Positions 15,217-22,972 of a stretch of DNA of 58,798 bases are shown here, piece by piece. The position numbers and the translations under genes were made by a program. A model generated the notes under the pieces. That model ran no database searches and was not told the DNA's origin. It saw nothing but the letters and a program-made list of their open reading frames with translations. This stretch comes from a virus: the IMG/VR virus record IMGVR_UViG_3300006854_000006, positions 1-58,798 of that record, one strand, 5' to 3'. Position 1 is the first letter of the stretch, and each line of letters opens with the position of its first letter.

Positions 15217-15440
15217 TGGGTTCCGCGATAGAATTGGGTTCTATGAAACTCAAATTCGACCCAGAGCAACGCGTTCGTGTCGAAAACGGCCAAAAGCAGA
15301 GCGCGAAATACAATGGCATGGAAGGAACGATCATGCCTATACGGCCAGCGACACTCAACATCGGCAATGAGTACATGGTTAAACTTGACGACGTCGATAC
15401 ACCGCTATCCTTTTCGGAGAGTGAGCTCGTAGCAATCTGA
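15216..15440 (+). CDS. Small beta-rich protein (74 aa)
   Basis: ATG 15216 (TGATG coupling), with an alternative ATG at 15243. KFDPEQRVRVENGQ...NGMEGTI...VKLDDVDTPLSFSESELVAI reads as an SH3/KOW-like barrel similar to small phage proteins that begin KFKVGDRV. The function is unknown. Confidence 0.6.
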   Translation: MGSAIELGSMKLKFDPEQRVRVENGQKQSAKYNGMEGTIMPIRPATLNIGNEYMVKLDDVDTPLSFSESELVAI

Positions 15441-15441
15441 G

Positions 15442-15699
15442 TTGGCAAACGTGAACGGCAACTTCAACGGCGTCCAGCTTCACAAGATCACCTCGCTGAA
15501 AATCCAGAACCACACCCCCGGCTTTACCCATACCTCATTTCGGGTGATCGAAGAGAGTCGTCCCGACTTGGAGCACGTCCTCGAGCTCGGCACGCCGGCG
15601 CTGCTGATTCTTGCGGACAAGATCATTGAAGGCCGTATCGTCAGCTATAAGGCGGATCTGCATTTCGGTTATGAGATCACGATCGAGACAAAGAAATGA
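15442..15699 (+). CDS. Small beta-rich protein (85 aa)
   Basis: TTG start at 15442 (alternative GTG at 15451). FNGVQLHKITSLKIQNHTP, then strands and a helix in ALLILADKII. No Cys and no motif recognised. Downstream overlap with the next ATG. Confidence 0.55.
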   Translation: MANVNGNFNGVQLHKITSLKIQNHTPGFTHTSFRVIEESRPDLEHVLELGTPALLILADKIIEGRIVSYKADLHFGYEITIETKK

Positions 15700-15893
15700 T
15701 GCTGCTCACCCTCGCCGACATCTTTCGTTGCACCCGTTGCGGTTTCTGGTATCCGCGCGACGAAGAAGGACCCTGGCAGAACTGCAAAAGCTGCTATTGG
15801 GGTGTGCCGCTCCAACGCGACGCCATCGTGACTCGGAAGATGGTCCTGATCATGATGGCCCGCGAACTGGAGGAGTTGCTGTCCGTGGCCTAA
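15696..15893 (+). CDS. Small zinc-ribbon protein (65 aa), last gene of the coupled run
   Basis: ATG 15696 or 15699. CTRCGFWYPRDEEGPWQNCKSCYWG is a CxxC...CxxC zinc ribbon. The C-terminal helix is hydrophobic (LIMMARELEELL). It ends just before a promoter-bearing gap. Confidence 0.65.
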   Translation: MMLLTLADIFRCTRCGFWYPRDEEGPWQNCKSCYWGVPLQRDAIVTRKMVLIMMARELEELLSVA

Positions 15894-15963
15894 TGGCGTT
15901 CGAATAGATTTGCGCGCCCTTCAACCTGCGACCGCGCCGCAAAATAATTATCTGACAAAACAC

Positions 15964-15992
15964 TTGACACTTGGGAAGAGTCGAGCTACACT
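15964..15992 (+). promoter_or_regulatory. Near-consensus sigma70 promoter for the DUF932 gene
   Basis: TTGACA at 15964-15969, a 17-bp spacer, and TACACT at 15987-15992, in a 178-bp gap with locally AT-rich DNA (AAAATAATTATC just upstream). Transcription would start near 16000, leaving a leader of about 70 nt with an AAAGGA ribosome site before ATG 16072. It gives the DUF932 gene its own strong expression apart from the early run. Confidence 0.8.
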
Positions 15993-16071
15993 GTCTCTCG
16001 AAATGACAGGCGAGCCCCGCAGATGGTCGAAACATCCACGAGGCTCTAACTTCCAAAGGAGTATAGGTCCC

Positions 16072-16911
16072 ATGAAAGCTACGATCGATTCTAACCCACG
16101 TCCCGTCCGCCGAAATCAACCGTTGACCCTCGAGGAGATCCACCGCGCCGCGCCCTCGGCCTTTGCCGCGGAGCCCTACGGTGCGATGTCGTCGCGCTAC
16201 AGCTACATTCCGACGTCCACGATCATCGAGGGCATGCGCCAGGCCGGCTTTGCGCCCTTCGCGGCTTCACAGTCGGCCACGAAGATCGATGGGAAACGCG
16301 GTCACACGAAGCACATGATCCGCTTCCGTTCCCAGTCCTCGGCGGTCGCGCTCGGCGACACCTTCCCGGAGATCGTGCTGATCAACGCACACGACGGCTC
16401 GAGCGCCTATAAGCTGATGGCCGGCCTCTTCCGGCTCGTCTGCGCGAACGGTCTCGTGGTCGCGGATTCGATGATGGAGTCGATCCACGTCAAGCACACC
16501 GGCAACGTTCTCGAGCAGGTCGCGACGGGTTCCATGGAGCTCGTCGCGCGGATGCCCGAGGTGATCGATGCCGTAGCCCGCTGGAAGGCCATCCAGTTGT
16601 CCTCGGCCGAGCAGACGGCTTTCGCCGAAGCCGCACACGTCCTGCGCTTCGCGGATGCGGAGGGTTCCGTCACGACGCCCATCACGCCCGGCCAGCTGCT
16701 GACACCCCGACGGGTTGACGATTCCCGCTCGGACCTTTGGTCCACCTTTAACCGCGTCCAGGAAAATGTGCTCCGTGGCGGCCTGCGGAACTATCGGCGC
16801 AGCAATGTGCGCCGCGTGACCACACGTGCGGTGACGGGTATCGATCAGGACGTTCGGTTAAACCGGGCCCTGTGGACGCTGACCTCACGGATGGCGGACT
16901 TGAAGCGATAG
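16072..16911 (+). CDS. DUF932 phage/plasmid-like protein (279 aa)
   Basis: The chosen start is ATG 16072 (AAAGGA upstream), just downstream of a strong promoter. The sequence has the DUF932 hallmarks YSYIPTSTIIEGM, GHTKHMIRFR, PEIVLINAHDGSSAYKLMAGLFRLVCANGLV and the later NRVQENVLRGG. Members occur in phages and plasmids and are of unknown biochemical function; some lie near anti-restriction genes. Length is within the family range. Followed by a GC-rich hairpin. Confidence 0.9.
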   Translation: MKATIDSNPRPVRRNQPLTLEEIHRAAPSAFAAEPYGAMSSRYSYIPTSTIIEGMRQAGFAPFAASQSATKIDGKRGHTKHMIRFRSQSSAVALGDTFPEIVLINAHDGSSAYKLMAGLFRLVCANGLVVADSMMESIHVKHTGNVLEQVATGSMELVARMPEVIDAVARWKAIQLSSAEQTAFAEAAHVLRFADAEGSVTTPITPGQLLTPRRVDDSRSDLWSTFNRVQENVLRGGLRNYRRSNVRRVTTRAVTGIDQDVRLNRALWTLTSRMADLKR

Positions 16912-16921
16912 CTGGAAAGCG

Positions 16922-16945
16922 GGCGCCGGAAGCGGATCCGGCGCC
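16922..16945 (+). terminator. GC-rich hairpin after DUF932 gene
   Basis: GGCGCCGG (16922-16929) pairs perfectly with CCGGCGCC (16938-16945) across an 8-nt loop, 10 nt after the DUF932 stop. The following TTCTC is only weakly U-rich, so termination may be partial. It fits attenuation after a highly expressed gene. Confidence 0.5.
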
Positions 16946-16993
16946 TTCTCGAGGTTCCCGGAATTGGAATCGAACAAAAGGAGGAACAAAACA

Positions 16994-17059
16994 ATGAAGA
17001 CCCGGAGGAAGAAAACGAAAGGCGTCCGGTTCGTCCTGGGGCCGGCGTGCGGGAGATGA
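16994..17059 (+). CDS. Possible 21-residue basic peptide
   Basis: ATG 16994 preceded at good distance by AAGGAGG (16978-16984), the strongest Shine-Dalgarno in the area. It encodes a very basic 21-residue peptide ending ACGR, with TGA at 17057-17059 and the next ATG at 17061. It may be a real peptide or a leader that couples translation of the following gene. Confidence 0.45.
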   Translation: MKTRRKKTKGVRFVLGPACGR

Positions 17060-17060
17060 G

Positions 17061-17261
17061 ATGACACCACAGGCGAAGCGCTGCCCCAATCACGGCAATC
17101 GTCGGGCGACCATGCGCGGGGTCTGCACGACCTGCTACAACGCCGTCGCACAGCGGGTGTCCCGCGGAGAACTAAGCTGGGCGGAGGCGGAAGCGCAAGG
17201 CCTCGTGCTTCCTCAGCAACCGCGCGGCCGTCCGCGAAAGACCTTCAAGACAGTAAAATAA
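17061..17261 (+). CDS. Small zinc-finger-like protein (66 aa)
   Basis: ATG 17061, one base after the micro-ORF stop. CPNHGNRRATMRGVCTTCYNAVAQRV is a C..H...CxxC site typical of small phage proteins; the tail GRPRKTFKTVK is AT-hook-like (GRPRK), suggesting minor-groove DNA binding. Its stop abuts the tRNA promoter. Confidence 0.65.
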   Translation: MTPQAKRCPNHGNRRATMRGVCTTCYNAVAQRVSRGELSWAEAEAQGLVLPQQPRGRPRKTFKTVK

Positions 17262-17264
17262 TGT

Positions 17265-17293
17265 TTGACAAATACACTGACAGCGGCTATATT
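17265..17293 (+). promoter_or_regulatory. Near-consensus promoter for the tRNA gene
   Basis: TTGACA 17265-17270, a 17-bp spacer, TATATT 17288-17293. The start point would fall near 17300, about 9 nt before the tRNA 5' end. A dedicated strong promoter argues that the tRNA is expressed and not a fossil. Confidence 0.85.
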
Positions 17294-17308
17294 AGACGCA
17301 CGGTGGAC

Positions 17309-17400
17309 GGAGGGATGGCCGAGTGGACGAAGGCAACCGGCTCACAACCGGTACTCGGTGCTAGAACCACCGAGCGCGGGTTCGAATCCCGCTCCCTCCG
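17309..17400 (+). tRNA. Class II, serine-type tRNA with anticodon CAC (valine codon GUG)
   Basis: Full cloverleaf: acceptor GGAGGGA/TCCCTCC (17309-17315 with 17393-17399), D arm GCC...GGC, anticodon stem ACCGG/CCGGT with loop CTCACAA (anticodon CAC at 17343-17345), a long variable arm with a 7-bp stem (CTCGGTG/CACCGAG), T arm GCGGG-TTCGAAT-CCCGC, and discriminator G17400. CCA is not encoded. The long variable arm, D arm and G73 are those of tRNA-Ser, whose synthetase does not read the anticodon, but CAC decodes GUG. Val tRNAs are normally class I. It may insert serine at GUG codons, or have a non-decoding role. Confidence 0.9.
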
Positions 17401-17406
17401 CCCACC

Positions 17407-17469
17407 GGACCGAAGGGCACTGGCTCACAACCAGGGTCAGTATAACACCGTTTCGGTTTGCATCGGTCC
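17407..17469 (+). ncRNA. tRNA-like element sharing the same anticodon loop
   Basis: GGACCGA (17407-17413) pairs perfectly with TCGGTCC (17463-17469). Inside, CTGG-CTCACAA-CCAG (17420-17434) repeats the exact loop of the upstream tRNA, and a third small hairpin (ACCG/CGGT) lies at 17447-17457. There is no D arm and no TTCGAAT T loop, so it is not a normal tRNA. It could be a degenerate duplicate, an RNA mimic, or a processing/termination structure on the tRNA transcript. The remaining sequence to 17549 holds a G7 tract and no convincing gene. Confidence 0.45.
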
Positions 17470-17549
17470 CGGGGACTTCAATCGAATCGGGGGGGCTTTG
17501 AATGAAAAGCTGACGGCGGAGATGTTCGACAAGACGTGAGGCGCGCGAA

Positions 17550-17816
17550 TTATTTTTTGAAGTAGATGAGTAAGACACCGGCCGCCTGCACGATCAGCGT
17601 CGCCAGAAGGCCGATGACCATTTTCCAGCGGTCGTTTTTCGAGCGCTCCGTCGCCTGCTGCATGCTCACCAGCAGGTCGAACTGCTTGTTCGTGGAGGTT
17701 GTGACGTTCGCCATCTCGGCTTTCAGGGTGGCGATATCCCCGATGGTGGTTTTGATGTCCGGCGCCATCTCGCGAATCGTCTGCAGGGCCTGCAGCAGCG
17801 CTTGATCATCGCTCAC
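17550..17816 (-). CDS. XhlA-like holin-accessory membrane protein (88 aa)
   Basis: GTG start at 17816, GTGA-coupled to the response regulator. Residues 1-60 form a soluble coiled coil (ALLQALQTIREMAPDIKTTI ...), followed by one transmembrane helix (MVIGLLATLIVQAAGVLLIYF) and a KK end. This N-out coil plus C-terminal anchor resembles XhlA-type proteins that help holins in lysis, and also small inner-membrane spanin-like proteins. It lies at the end of the late operon, where lysis genes are expected. Confidence 0.65.
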   Translation of the reverse strand: MSDDQALLQALQTIREMAPDIKTTIGDIATLKAEMANVTTSTNKQFDLLVSMQQATERSKNDRWKMVIGLLATLIVQAAGVLLIYFKK

Positions 17817-18292
17817 AGTCCGCGCCGTTCCCGTTTCAGATCCGCGATGTATTGCTCGATTTGATCGATCCGCTCGTCAATACGCCGGTTTTTCAAAATG
17901 GCTTCTTTTTGTTTTTGAACCGCACTGCTTCGGATCGCGACCGCATCCCGAATGGCTAGCAGGAGTCGCTCGCGGATATCGCCTTTGTCGAGATAATCGT
18001 CGGCTTTGTTTTTCATCGCCGCGACCGCGGTTCGTGGATCGGAAAATCCGGTCAAGAGGATGAAACCGCCCTGATAGTCCTGCTCCCGCAACTGGCGGAC
18101 GCATTCGCTTCCTTGCATGCCGGCGAGTTTTTGATCCATCACAATGCAATCAATCGCTTCAGTATCGGCCAAGCGGAGGGCGTCTTCGCAGGTTTCCGCG
18201 TCGATGATGGTCAGATCGGGATCCTGGCGGACGAGGATTTCACGCACCAGGCGCGCGTCGTTCAGATCGTCGTCGACGAGGAGGATGATCAC
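17813..18292 (-). CDS. Response regulator: receiver domain plus coiled-coil tail (159 aa)
   Basis: The GTG at 18292 overlaps the upstream stop (GTGA), giving MIILLVDDD; a longer frame is spurious. All receiver residues are present: acidic D7-D9, phospho-acceptor D53 (CIVMDQ), T81 (LLTGF) and K103 (YLDKGD). There is no DNA-binding output domain; the last 45 residues are a charged coiled coil. Host histidine kinases could phosphorylate it. Coupled by 4 nt to the holin-like gene and to a small upstream gene at the end of the tail operon. Such a gene is very unusual in a phage lysis region. Confidence 0.9.
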   Translation of the reverse strand: MIILLVDDDLNDARLVREILVRQDPDLTIIDAETCEDALRLADTEAIDCIVMDQKLAGMQGSECVRQLREQDYQGGFILLTGFSDPRTAVAAMKNKADDYLDKGDIRERLLLAIRDAVAIRSSAVQKQKEAILKNRRIDERIDQIEQYIADLKRERRGL

Positions 18293-18456
18293 GCGGAAGG
18301 AGGGGGAGACTGGAAGTCCGGATCGCCAGTATAGGCGGCGTTGATGGAATTCCGGATTTTCAACATAACTTTCTTCAGCGCGGCCCGTTTGTCGGGATTC
18401 TTGATCGTCGCCAGAATGGCCGCCGTTCCCATCGTGATCCAAAAGTCATAATCCAT
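18289..18456 (-). CDS. Small protein between tailspike and response regulator (55 aa)
   Basis: The best start is ATG 18456 with AAAGGA 8 nt upstream. MDYDFWITMGTAAILATI is weakly hydrophobic, followed by a basic helix and a Pro-rich end. It could be a short membrane-active protein in a lysis module, but no family is recognised. Confidence 0.6.
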   Translation of the reverse strand: MDYDFWITMGTAAILATIKNPDKRAALKKVMLKIRNSINAAYTGDPDFQSPPPSA

Positions 18457-18476
18457 CCCGTTCATCCTTTCTATGG

Positions 18477-20390
18477 TCAATTCCCGGTCAGCGTCCGCAT
18501 CTGGAACCAATCCGTGTTGAGCACGTTATTCGATCCCGTCGTCACGCGAATCCAGCCGGCGATGATGTATTTGGCGCCGTTGGGGCCCGTCTCTCCAGGA
18601 AGACTATTGATCACGATATCGCCTTGCGCCCAGGAACCGGCTGCGGGCATCGCCTGCGCGTGAAATATCGCACCAATCGAGCCGTGCGTGTTGCCGGACC
18701 GTATGATTTGAGTGGTTCCCCCGCCACTCAGATTGAGCCCGCCGATGAAGGTCACTTCATCGACAAAGAAGTCACCGGAACCGAGTCCCTGAAAAATGTA
18801 GGTCGCGGCGGACGTCGCATCATCCTTACCCATCGTGCTGTTGCGGATGTAGACATTACCGCTCGTCGACAGGGAGGCATAGGGCAGCGCCGACCCGCCG
18901 TAGGCGACGTTTTTGATGACCGAGTTTTGGATGGTCAGGTTCAGCGTGGATGCCGCCAAATCCACGATGCCATAGCTCGCCCCGCGATTCAGCGTGCAGT
19001 TCGAGACTTTCATCGTGCCGCTCGGTCCATGGAACGCGATCTGGATGCCAAGATCGTCAATCAGGGTCACGTCCTCGACGTCGAGTACGACCGCCCCGGA
19101 GATGTCGAATGTTCCCGTCGTGGCTCCCGCCCACCCCCCGGCTTTGACAATGCCCTTGGAGATCTTGAGGTCGGTACAGCCGTTGATCAAGAACGCCGCC
19201 ATCCGCCCGCTGGTGCGGCTCGCGATGAAGTCGATGAATGTGCTCGTGGTCATCCCGGTCAGGGCCGCGATCCCGCCCGCGGCGGTCGATGTCGACCCGG
19301 CATATTCGAGATAGATCTTCGAGATTTGCCAGTTCGCGCCATTAGTGATCCGGAAAAGATAGTCCACCTCCTGGCTGGACGCATAGAGTCCGGTCACCTG
19401 CATGATGTTCGAGGCGTTCGCGGTGCAGTTGATAAAGGATCCGACATTGCCGGTGAGGTGATTGTCGATGAAGCTGCAGCACGCAATCCCCGCCCCTGCC
19501 AGATCGAAGACGGTCCGAGTATTTTCGATATCGTTATCGACGAAGAAGGAATCGTTCAAGCCGCCATGAAAAAAGCCGGTCGAGCCGGTACCCATGGAGA
19601 TCCAGTTATCCCGGATGATCGTCGAAAAGAGGCACTGACCGCCCTGGACGGCTTCCTCGGCCCAGATCACCCAACCGGTAAACGCGATGGCGCTGGTGAA
19701 GCGGATGCGCTGGATGATCGCGTTGGTGGCGTTATTCGAATTGACGAACATGGCATTCGCGCCGCTGCCGACGTGGATATCGGTGGCAAGCGGGAGCACG
19801 TCTGTATAGACCCGCGAATCACCTTCAAGGATCCAATTCGGGACATTGATCGTCACTGGGGAGCCGATGCCCCACTCGCCTCCGGTCAAGACGATGCGGC
19901 GCGCACCGCTGTTGATCGCCTTCCCGATCGGCGGACCGTTATCCGTATTGCCCGTGCCGTAATCGGCGATACCGCCCCACCATTGCGGATAGACTTTGGC
20001 TTGGCGCGAACCGAGCGTAAAGGCGACGGCGCCCGCTCCCGTAAAGATCGTGGACCGGGGCGCCTCGATGGCCCCCTCCACGGTCAATGTCTTGCCGGAA
20101 TTGATCGAGAGGATCGAGCCTTGATTGAAACGCACGGTCACATGCGCGGGGATCGTGACATCGGTGCTGACGGTGGTCGTGCCCGCGCCGAGCTCGAGCG
20201 TGACCGGGACCGATCCCCCCGAGAAGGGATCACTCGACCAGACCTGCGCATCATAGAGTCCGACCGCGCTGATGACGGCACCGACCGATGGTGCGTCGGC
20301 AATGGCGGTCGCGATTTGCTCGCCAGCGTCAGCGCCGTTGAATTCGTGGGCCTGGGCGATGGCCGTATAGGGTCCCCGATTGATCTTCAT
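18477..20390 (-). CDS. Tailspike/tail fibre with right-handed beta-helix (637 aa)
   Basis: After a short N-terminal part, the motif KVYPQWWGGIADYGTG (residues about 130-150) marks the entry to a pectate-lyase-like beta-helix seen in many tailspikes. The rest is rich in short Asn/Gly/Ser-turn strands (NAIIQRIRFTSA, NCTANASNIMQV, VEDVTLID). It likely binds and possibly cleaves surface polysaccharide of the host. The catalytic residues cannot be assigned. ATGA-coupled to the upstream structural gene. Confidence 0.85.
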   Translation of the reverse strand: MKINRGPYTAIAQAHEFNGADAGEQIATAIADAPSVGAVISAVGLYDAQVWSSDPFSGGSVPVTLELGAGTTTVSTDVTIPAHVTVRFNQGSILSINSGKTLTVEGAIEAPRSTIFTGAGAVAFTLGSRQAKVYPQWWGGIADYGTGNTDNGPPIGKAINSGARRIVLTGGEWGIGSPVTINVPNWILEGDSRVYTDVLPLATDIHVGSGANAMFVNSNNATNAIIQRIRFTSAIAFTGWVIWAEEAVQGGQCLFSTIIRDNWISMGTGSTGFFHGGLNDSFFVDNDIENTRTVFDLAGAGIACCSFIDNHLTGNVGSFINCTANASNIMQVTGLYASSQEVDYLFRITNGANWQISKIYLEYAGSTSTAAGGIAALTGMTTSTFIDFIASRTSGRMAAFLINGCTDLKISKGIVKAGGWAGATTGTFDISGAVVLDVEDVTLIDDLGIQIAFHGPSGTMKVSNCTLNRGASYGIVDLAASTLNLTIQNSVIKNVAYGGSALPYASLSTSGNVYIRNSTMGKDDATSAATYIFQGLGSGDFFVDEVTFIGGLNLSGGGTTQIIRSGNTHGSIGAIFHAQAMPAAGSWAQGDIVINSLPGETGPNGAKYIIAGWIRVTTGSNNVLNTDWFQMRTLTGN

Positions 20391-20722
20391 GTCAGTTTGA
20401 TATCCGAGTAGGTGGCGTAAATATGGGCATTGACCGCGCCAGCCCGCAGCGCGCGGAAAGCCGCGATATCTTCGGCCGAATCGATCTCGATGGTATCGAC
20501 GGGTTTCACAATATGGCCATTCCGGGTGGTATTGTTCGGCGGACTTCCATCCGCGGTCACTCGGATGTTGGCGATCTCGACCGTGATCAGCGCGTACTTC
20601 GCGGCGCCATAGACGGCCGGGGTCAGGGCAATGCCGCCGACCGTATTATCGATGAGTAGTGATTCTCCAGCGGTCGACTTGAAATTCCGGGCATGAAACG
20701 CCCGGGCCGTGATGTTCGCCAT
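20387..20722 (-). CDS. Small tail-associated protein (111 aa)
   Basis: ATG 20722 with AGTTAACGGA upstream. Beta-rich, with the sequence TPAVYGAAKYALITVEIANIRVTADGSPP similar to small adhesion or fibre-attachment proteins next to tailspikes. Co-transcribed between the tail hub and tailspike genes. The exact role is unknown. Confidence 0.65.
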   Translation of the reverse strand: MANITARAFHARNFKSTAGESLLIDNTVGGIALTPAVYGAAKYALITVEIANIRVTADGSPPNNTTRNGHIVKPVDTIEIDSAEDIAAFRALRAGAVNAHIYATYSDIKLT

Positions 20723-20734
20723 TCCGTTAACTCC

Positions 20735-22972
20735 TCAAGCCCATCCGTTATCCCCACCGACCCAGTCGTCCCACAGGATGCCGCCGGCGGAACCGGTGTA
20801 GTTCGATAATCCACCGACCAGCCCAGCGCTCAACGCGTCGTGGTGAATCGGCCCGATGACTAAAGTGTCGTTCAGGAAGATCCGCAGATTGGCTCCGCGG
20901 ACGTCAATGCGTACCTGGTCACCATAAACAAGGGTCACCGGATAGACAGCGAGTTCGGTTCCCGTCGAGGCCGTCGGATCGGTGTTCTCGTAATAGCGCA
21001 ATGTGATTTCGTGAGCGATCGTGTCATAGACGGCCGCATAGCCGGTGAGTTCGACGAGGTAGTCCGGCGGCGCGCTCGCAAAGGTGTAGTTCCCGCGCAC
21101 GGCCGGCCCAGAGAATCCACCGGAGCCGGACACGCCCTTGAACGTGAACTGACTCGACTGGTTCACGCCATAGTTCTGTGTTCGGACGGCGATCCCATGA
21201 CCGCTGCCCGATGGGATGATCTTTGTGCCACCACGGCCAAGGAAGAGCTGATTCGATTCGATCCGGATGCCCTGAAGGTCTTGTGCGTAGGAGATCCAGA
21301 GGCTGGCGGTGCCGAGCAGTGGATCGTCCGACCAGAGCACATTCGCGCGGTTGAAGTCATCCCGAGCCAGATCCGAGAAACTCGTGTGCAGGAGATCGAA
21401 ATCGACGAGCCCTTCCGAAAACCGGATATTCCGGTTCACGACTTCAAAGAGCGCCTCACTGACGCCGCGCGCCTTCGTAAACCGGTTCGGCAGCTTGTCC
21501 GATGTGAGCGTGATAATCGCGCCGGGCTCGATCAGATTGTTCTGGAGCAGCGTGCTCAACTGCACGAGCGGACAGCCGTTTTCGTAGCGGTTCAGGATGG
21601 CGAGCGCCCTGGCTTCGATCAATGTCAGCGTATTGTCGATCGTGCTGTAGAGTCCCTTCGATTCGATGAGGAGGGGTCGTAGACCGAAGCGGTCGATCGA
21701 TGCCTGCCGCGGAAATTCAAACGAGCCTTCGAACTGATTACTGATCGGATTCCAGTCAAATTTGAAGGTCACGTCATTGATCACCTGGCCGAGACTGCCG
21801 TCCCGTCCCACGCTCCAGGTCATCATCATCCGGCTGCCGTCGTGGACAATGGCATCGTGATCAAGGCCCGCAATGGCTTCATCGGCCGACGGGGCATGAA
21901 AGACGACCAGCGAATTCCGCCCGTCGCTTTTATTCACCGGGTAGCACCCGAGGGCCTGGAAGATTTCGCGCTCGGCCCACTCCATCGCGTTTTCCGGCTC
22001 CGTGATCCAGAACTCCATCTGATAAATCGTCCCGATCAACGGAATCGCGGCCGAGATGCCCGCCATGTCGATATAGGTGGGATTCAACCCGCAACCGCTC
22101 TTGTCGGTGTTCTGATAGAGGCCGAGCAGGATGGTCATCGGATGCGCAGGCCCGAGATGGAGGACTTCCCGGACTTCGGCGCCGATGGCATGCGCTGCCG
22201 CCACGGTCCCCGCTTGCGCTCGAGCGAGAATCCCAATATAGCCAATCGACGAATCGATCACGTCGCACCAGAAGATCTCGTCGTCGATTTTGACGTAGAC
22301 GCCGAGGCCTTCAATAAGACCGAGCGTGGGATCGATCGAGAAGGCCGTCTCGAAGCCGGCAGTCAATTCGGCCGTGAGTGTCGAGAGGGCGACATTGAAG
22401 ACTTGCCGGTTCAAGAGCGATTGCGTCGTGTAGATGGTGAATTCATAGCCCGCGAGATCGTCGGTCAATCGGACTTCGGCCACGATGCCGGTGAAGAACA
22501 ACCAGTAGTCCGCCTCGTCAATCTCGTCGAAGCCGGCAAACAGTTGCACGCGGTCGCCGAGCACGCCACCCATGACCATCTCGGTCACGTATTCACTGAC
22601 GTCGGTCAGGATGAACGTCACCGACCCGATAGAGGAATGCCCCTGCTCGGGAAAAACCTGGGATTGCTGGCCGCTGAATTCGGAGGCATACGGTTTGGTG
22701 GTGGCGATTGTCTGGAGATGCGAGAACGCGAACAGGTCCCCCACGACGGAATTGTTGATGTGCGGATAGTCGTCCTCGAGAACGTAGGTTTTCGTTTCAC
22801 TGATTGCGAACGTGTCCGAGACGCTGTCGGTCTCATTGATGGCGTCGATGATGATATTGACCGGCACCGTCGAATACGGCATATCCCACGAGTCGAACTT
22901 GGCCTTGTAAATCGGCGTGCGCTGCAGGTTCGCCTGGCTGGCGATGTAGGGTGCCGGCGCCGGAGTGCTCAT
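20735..22972 (-). CDS. Tail tip/central hub protein with C-terminal lectin-like domain (745 aa)
   Basis: Follows the distal tail gene, as expected for the tail-tip hub. The first 500 residues look like a multi-domain beta-rich hub (IGSVTFILTDVSEYVTEMVMGG, YEFTIYTTQSLLNRQVF, IDDEIFWCDVI). The last 210 residues start with DDFNRANVLWSDD and have alternating strands ending LSNYTGSAGGILWDDW, a pattern of jelly-roll carbohydrate-binding (LamG/concanavalin-like) domains. It probably contacts the host surface. ATGA-coupled upstream. Confidence 0.8.
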   Translation of the reverse strand: MSTPAPAPYIASQANLQRTPIYKAKFDSWDMPYSTVPVNIIIDAINETDSVSDTFAISETKTYVLEDDYPHINNSVVGDLFAFSHLQTIATTKPYASEFSGQQSQVFPEQGHSSIGSVTFILTDVSEYVTEMVMGGVLGDRVQLFAGFDEIDEADYWLFFTGIVAEVRLTDDLAGYEFTIYTTQSLLNRQVFNVALSTLTAELTAGFETAFSIDPTLGLIEGLGVYVKIDDEIFWCDVIDSSIGYIGILARAQAGTVAAAHAIGAEVREVLHLGPAHPMTILLGLYQNTDKSGCGLNPTYIDMAGISAAIPLIGTIYQMEFWITEPENAMEWAEREIFQALGCYPVNKSDGRNSLVVFHAPSADEAIAGLDHDAIVHDGSRMMMTWSVGRDGSLGQVINDVTFKFDWNPISNQFEGSFEFPRQASIDRFGLRPLLIESKGLYSTIDNTLTLIEARALAILNRYENGCPLVQLSTLLQNNLIEPGAIITLTSDKLPNRFTKARGVSEALFEVVNRNIRFSEGLVDFDLLHTSFSDLARDDFNRANVLWSDDPLLGTASLWISYAQDLQGIRIESNQLFLGRGGTKIIPSGSGHGIAVRTQNYGVNQSSQFTFKGVSGSGGFSGPAVRGNYTFASAPPDYLVELTGYAAVYDTIAHEITLRYYENTDPTASTGTELAVYPVTLVYGDQVRIDVRGANLRIFLNDTLVIGPIHHDALSAGLVGGLSNYTGSAGGILWDDWVGGDNGWA

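Noticed and set aside
17407-17469. Second functional tRNA
   Set aside because: Lacks D and T arms and the T-loop consensus, so it is listed only as tRNA-like.
17261-17539. 92-residue frame through the tRNA
   Set aside because: Covers promoter and tRNA; the translation is a by-product of the tRNA sequence.
18624-20411. 595-residue plus-strand frame
   Set aside because: Antisense to the tailspike gene; Arg/Asp-rich shadow typical of GC-rich DNA.
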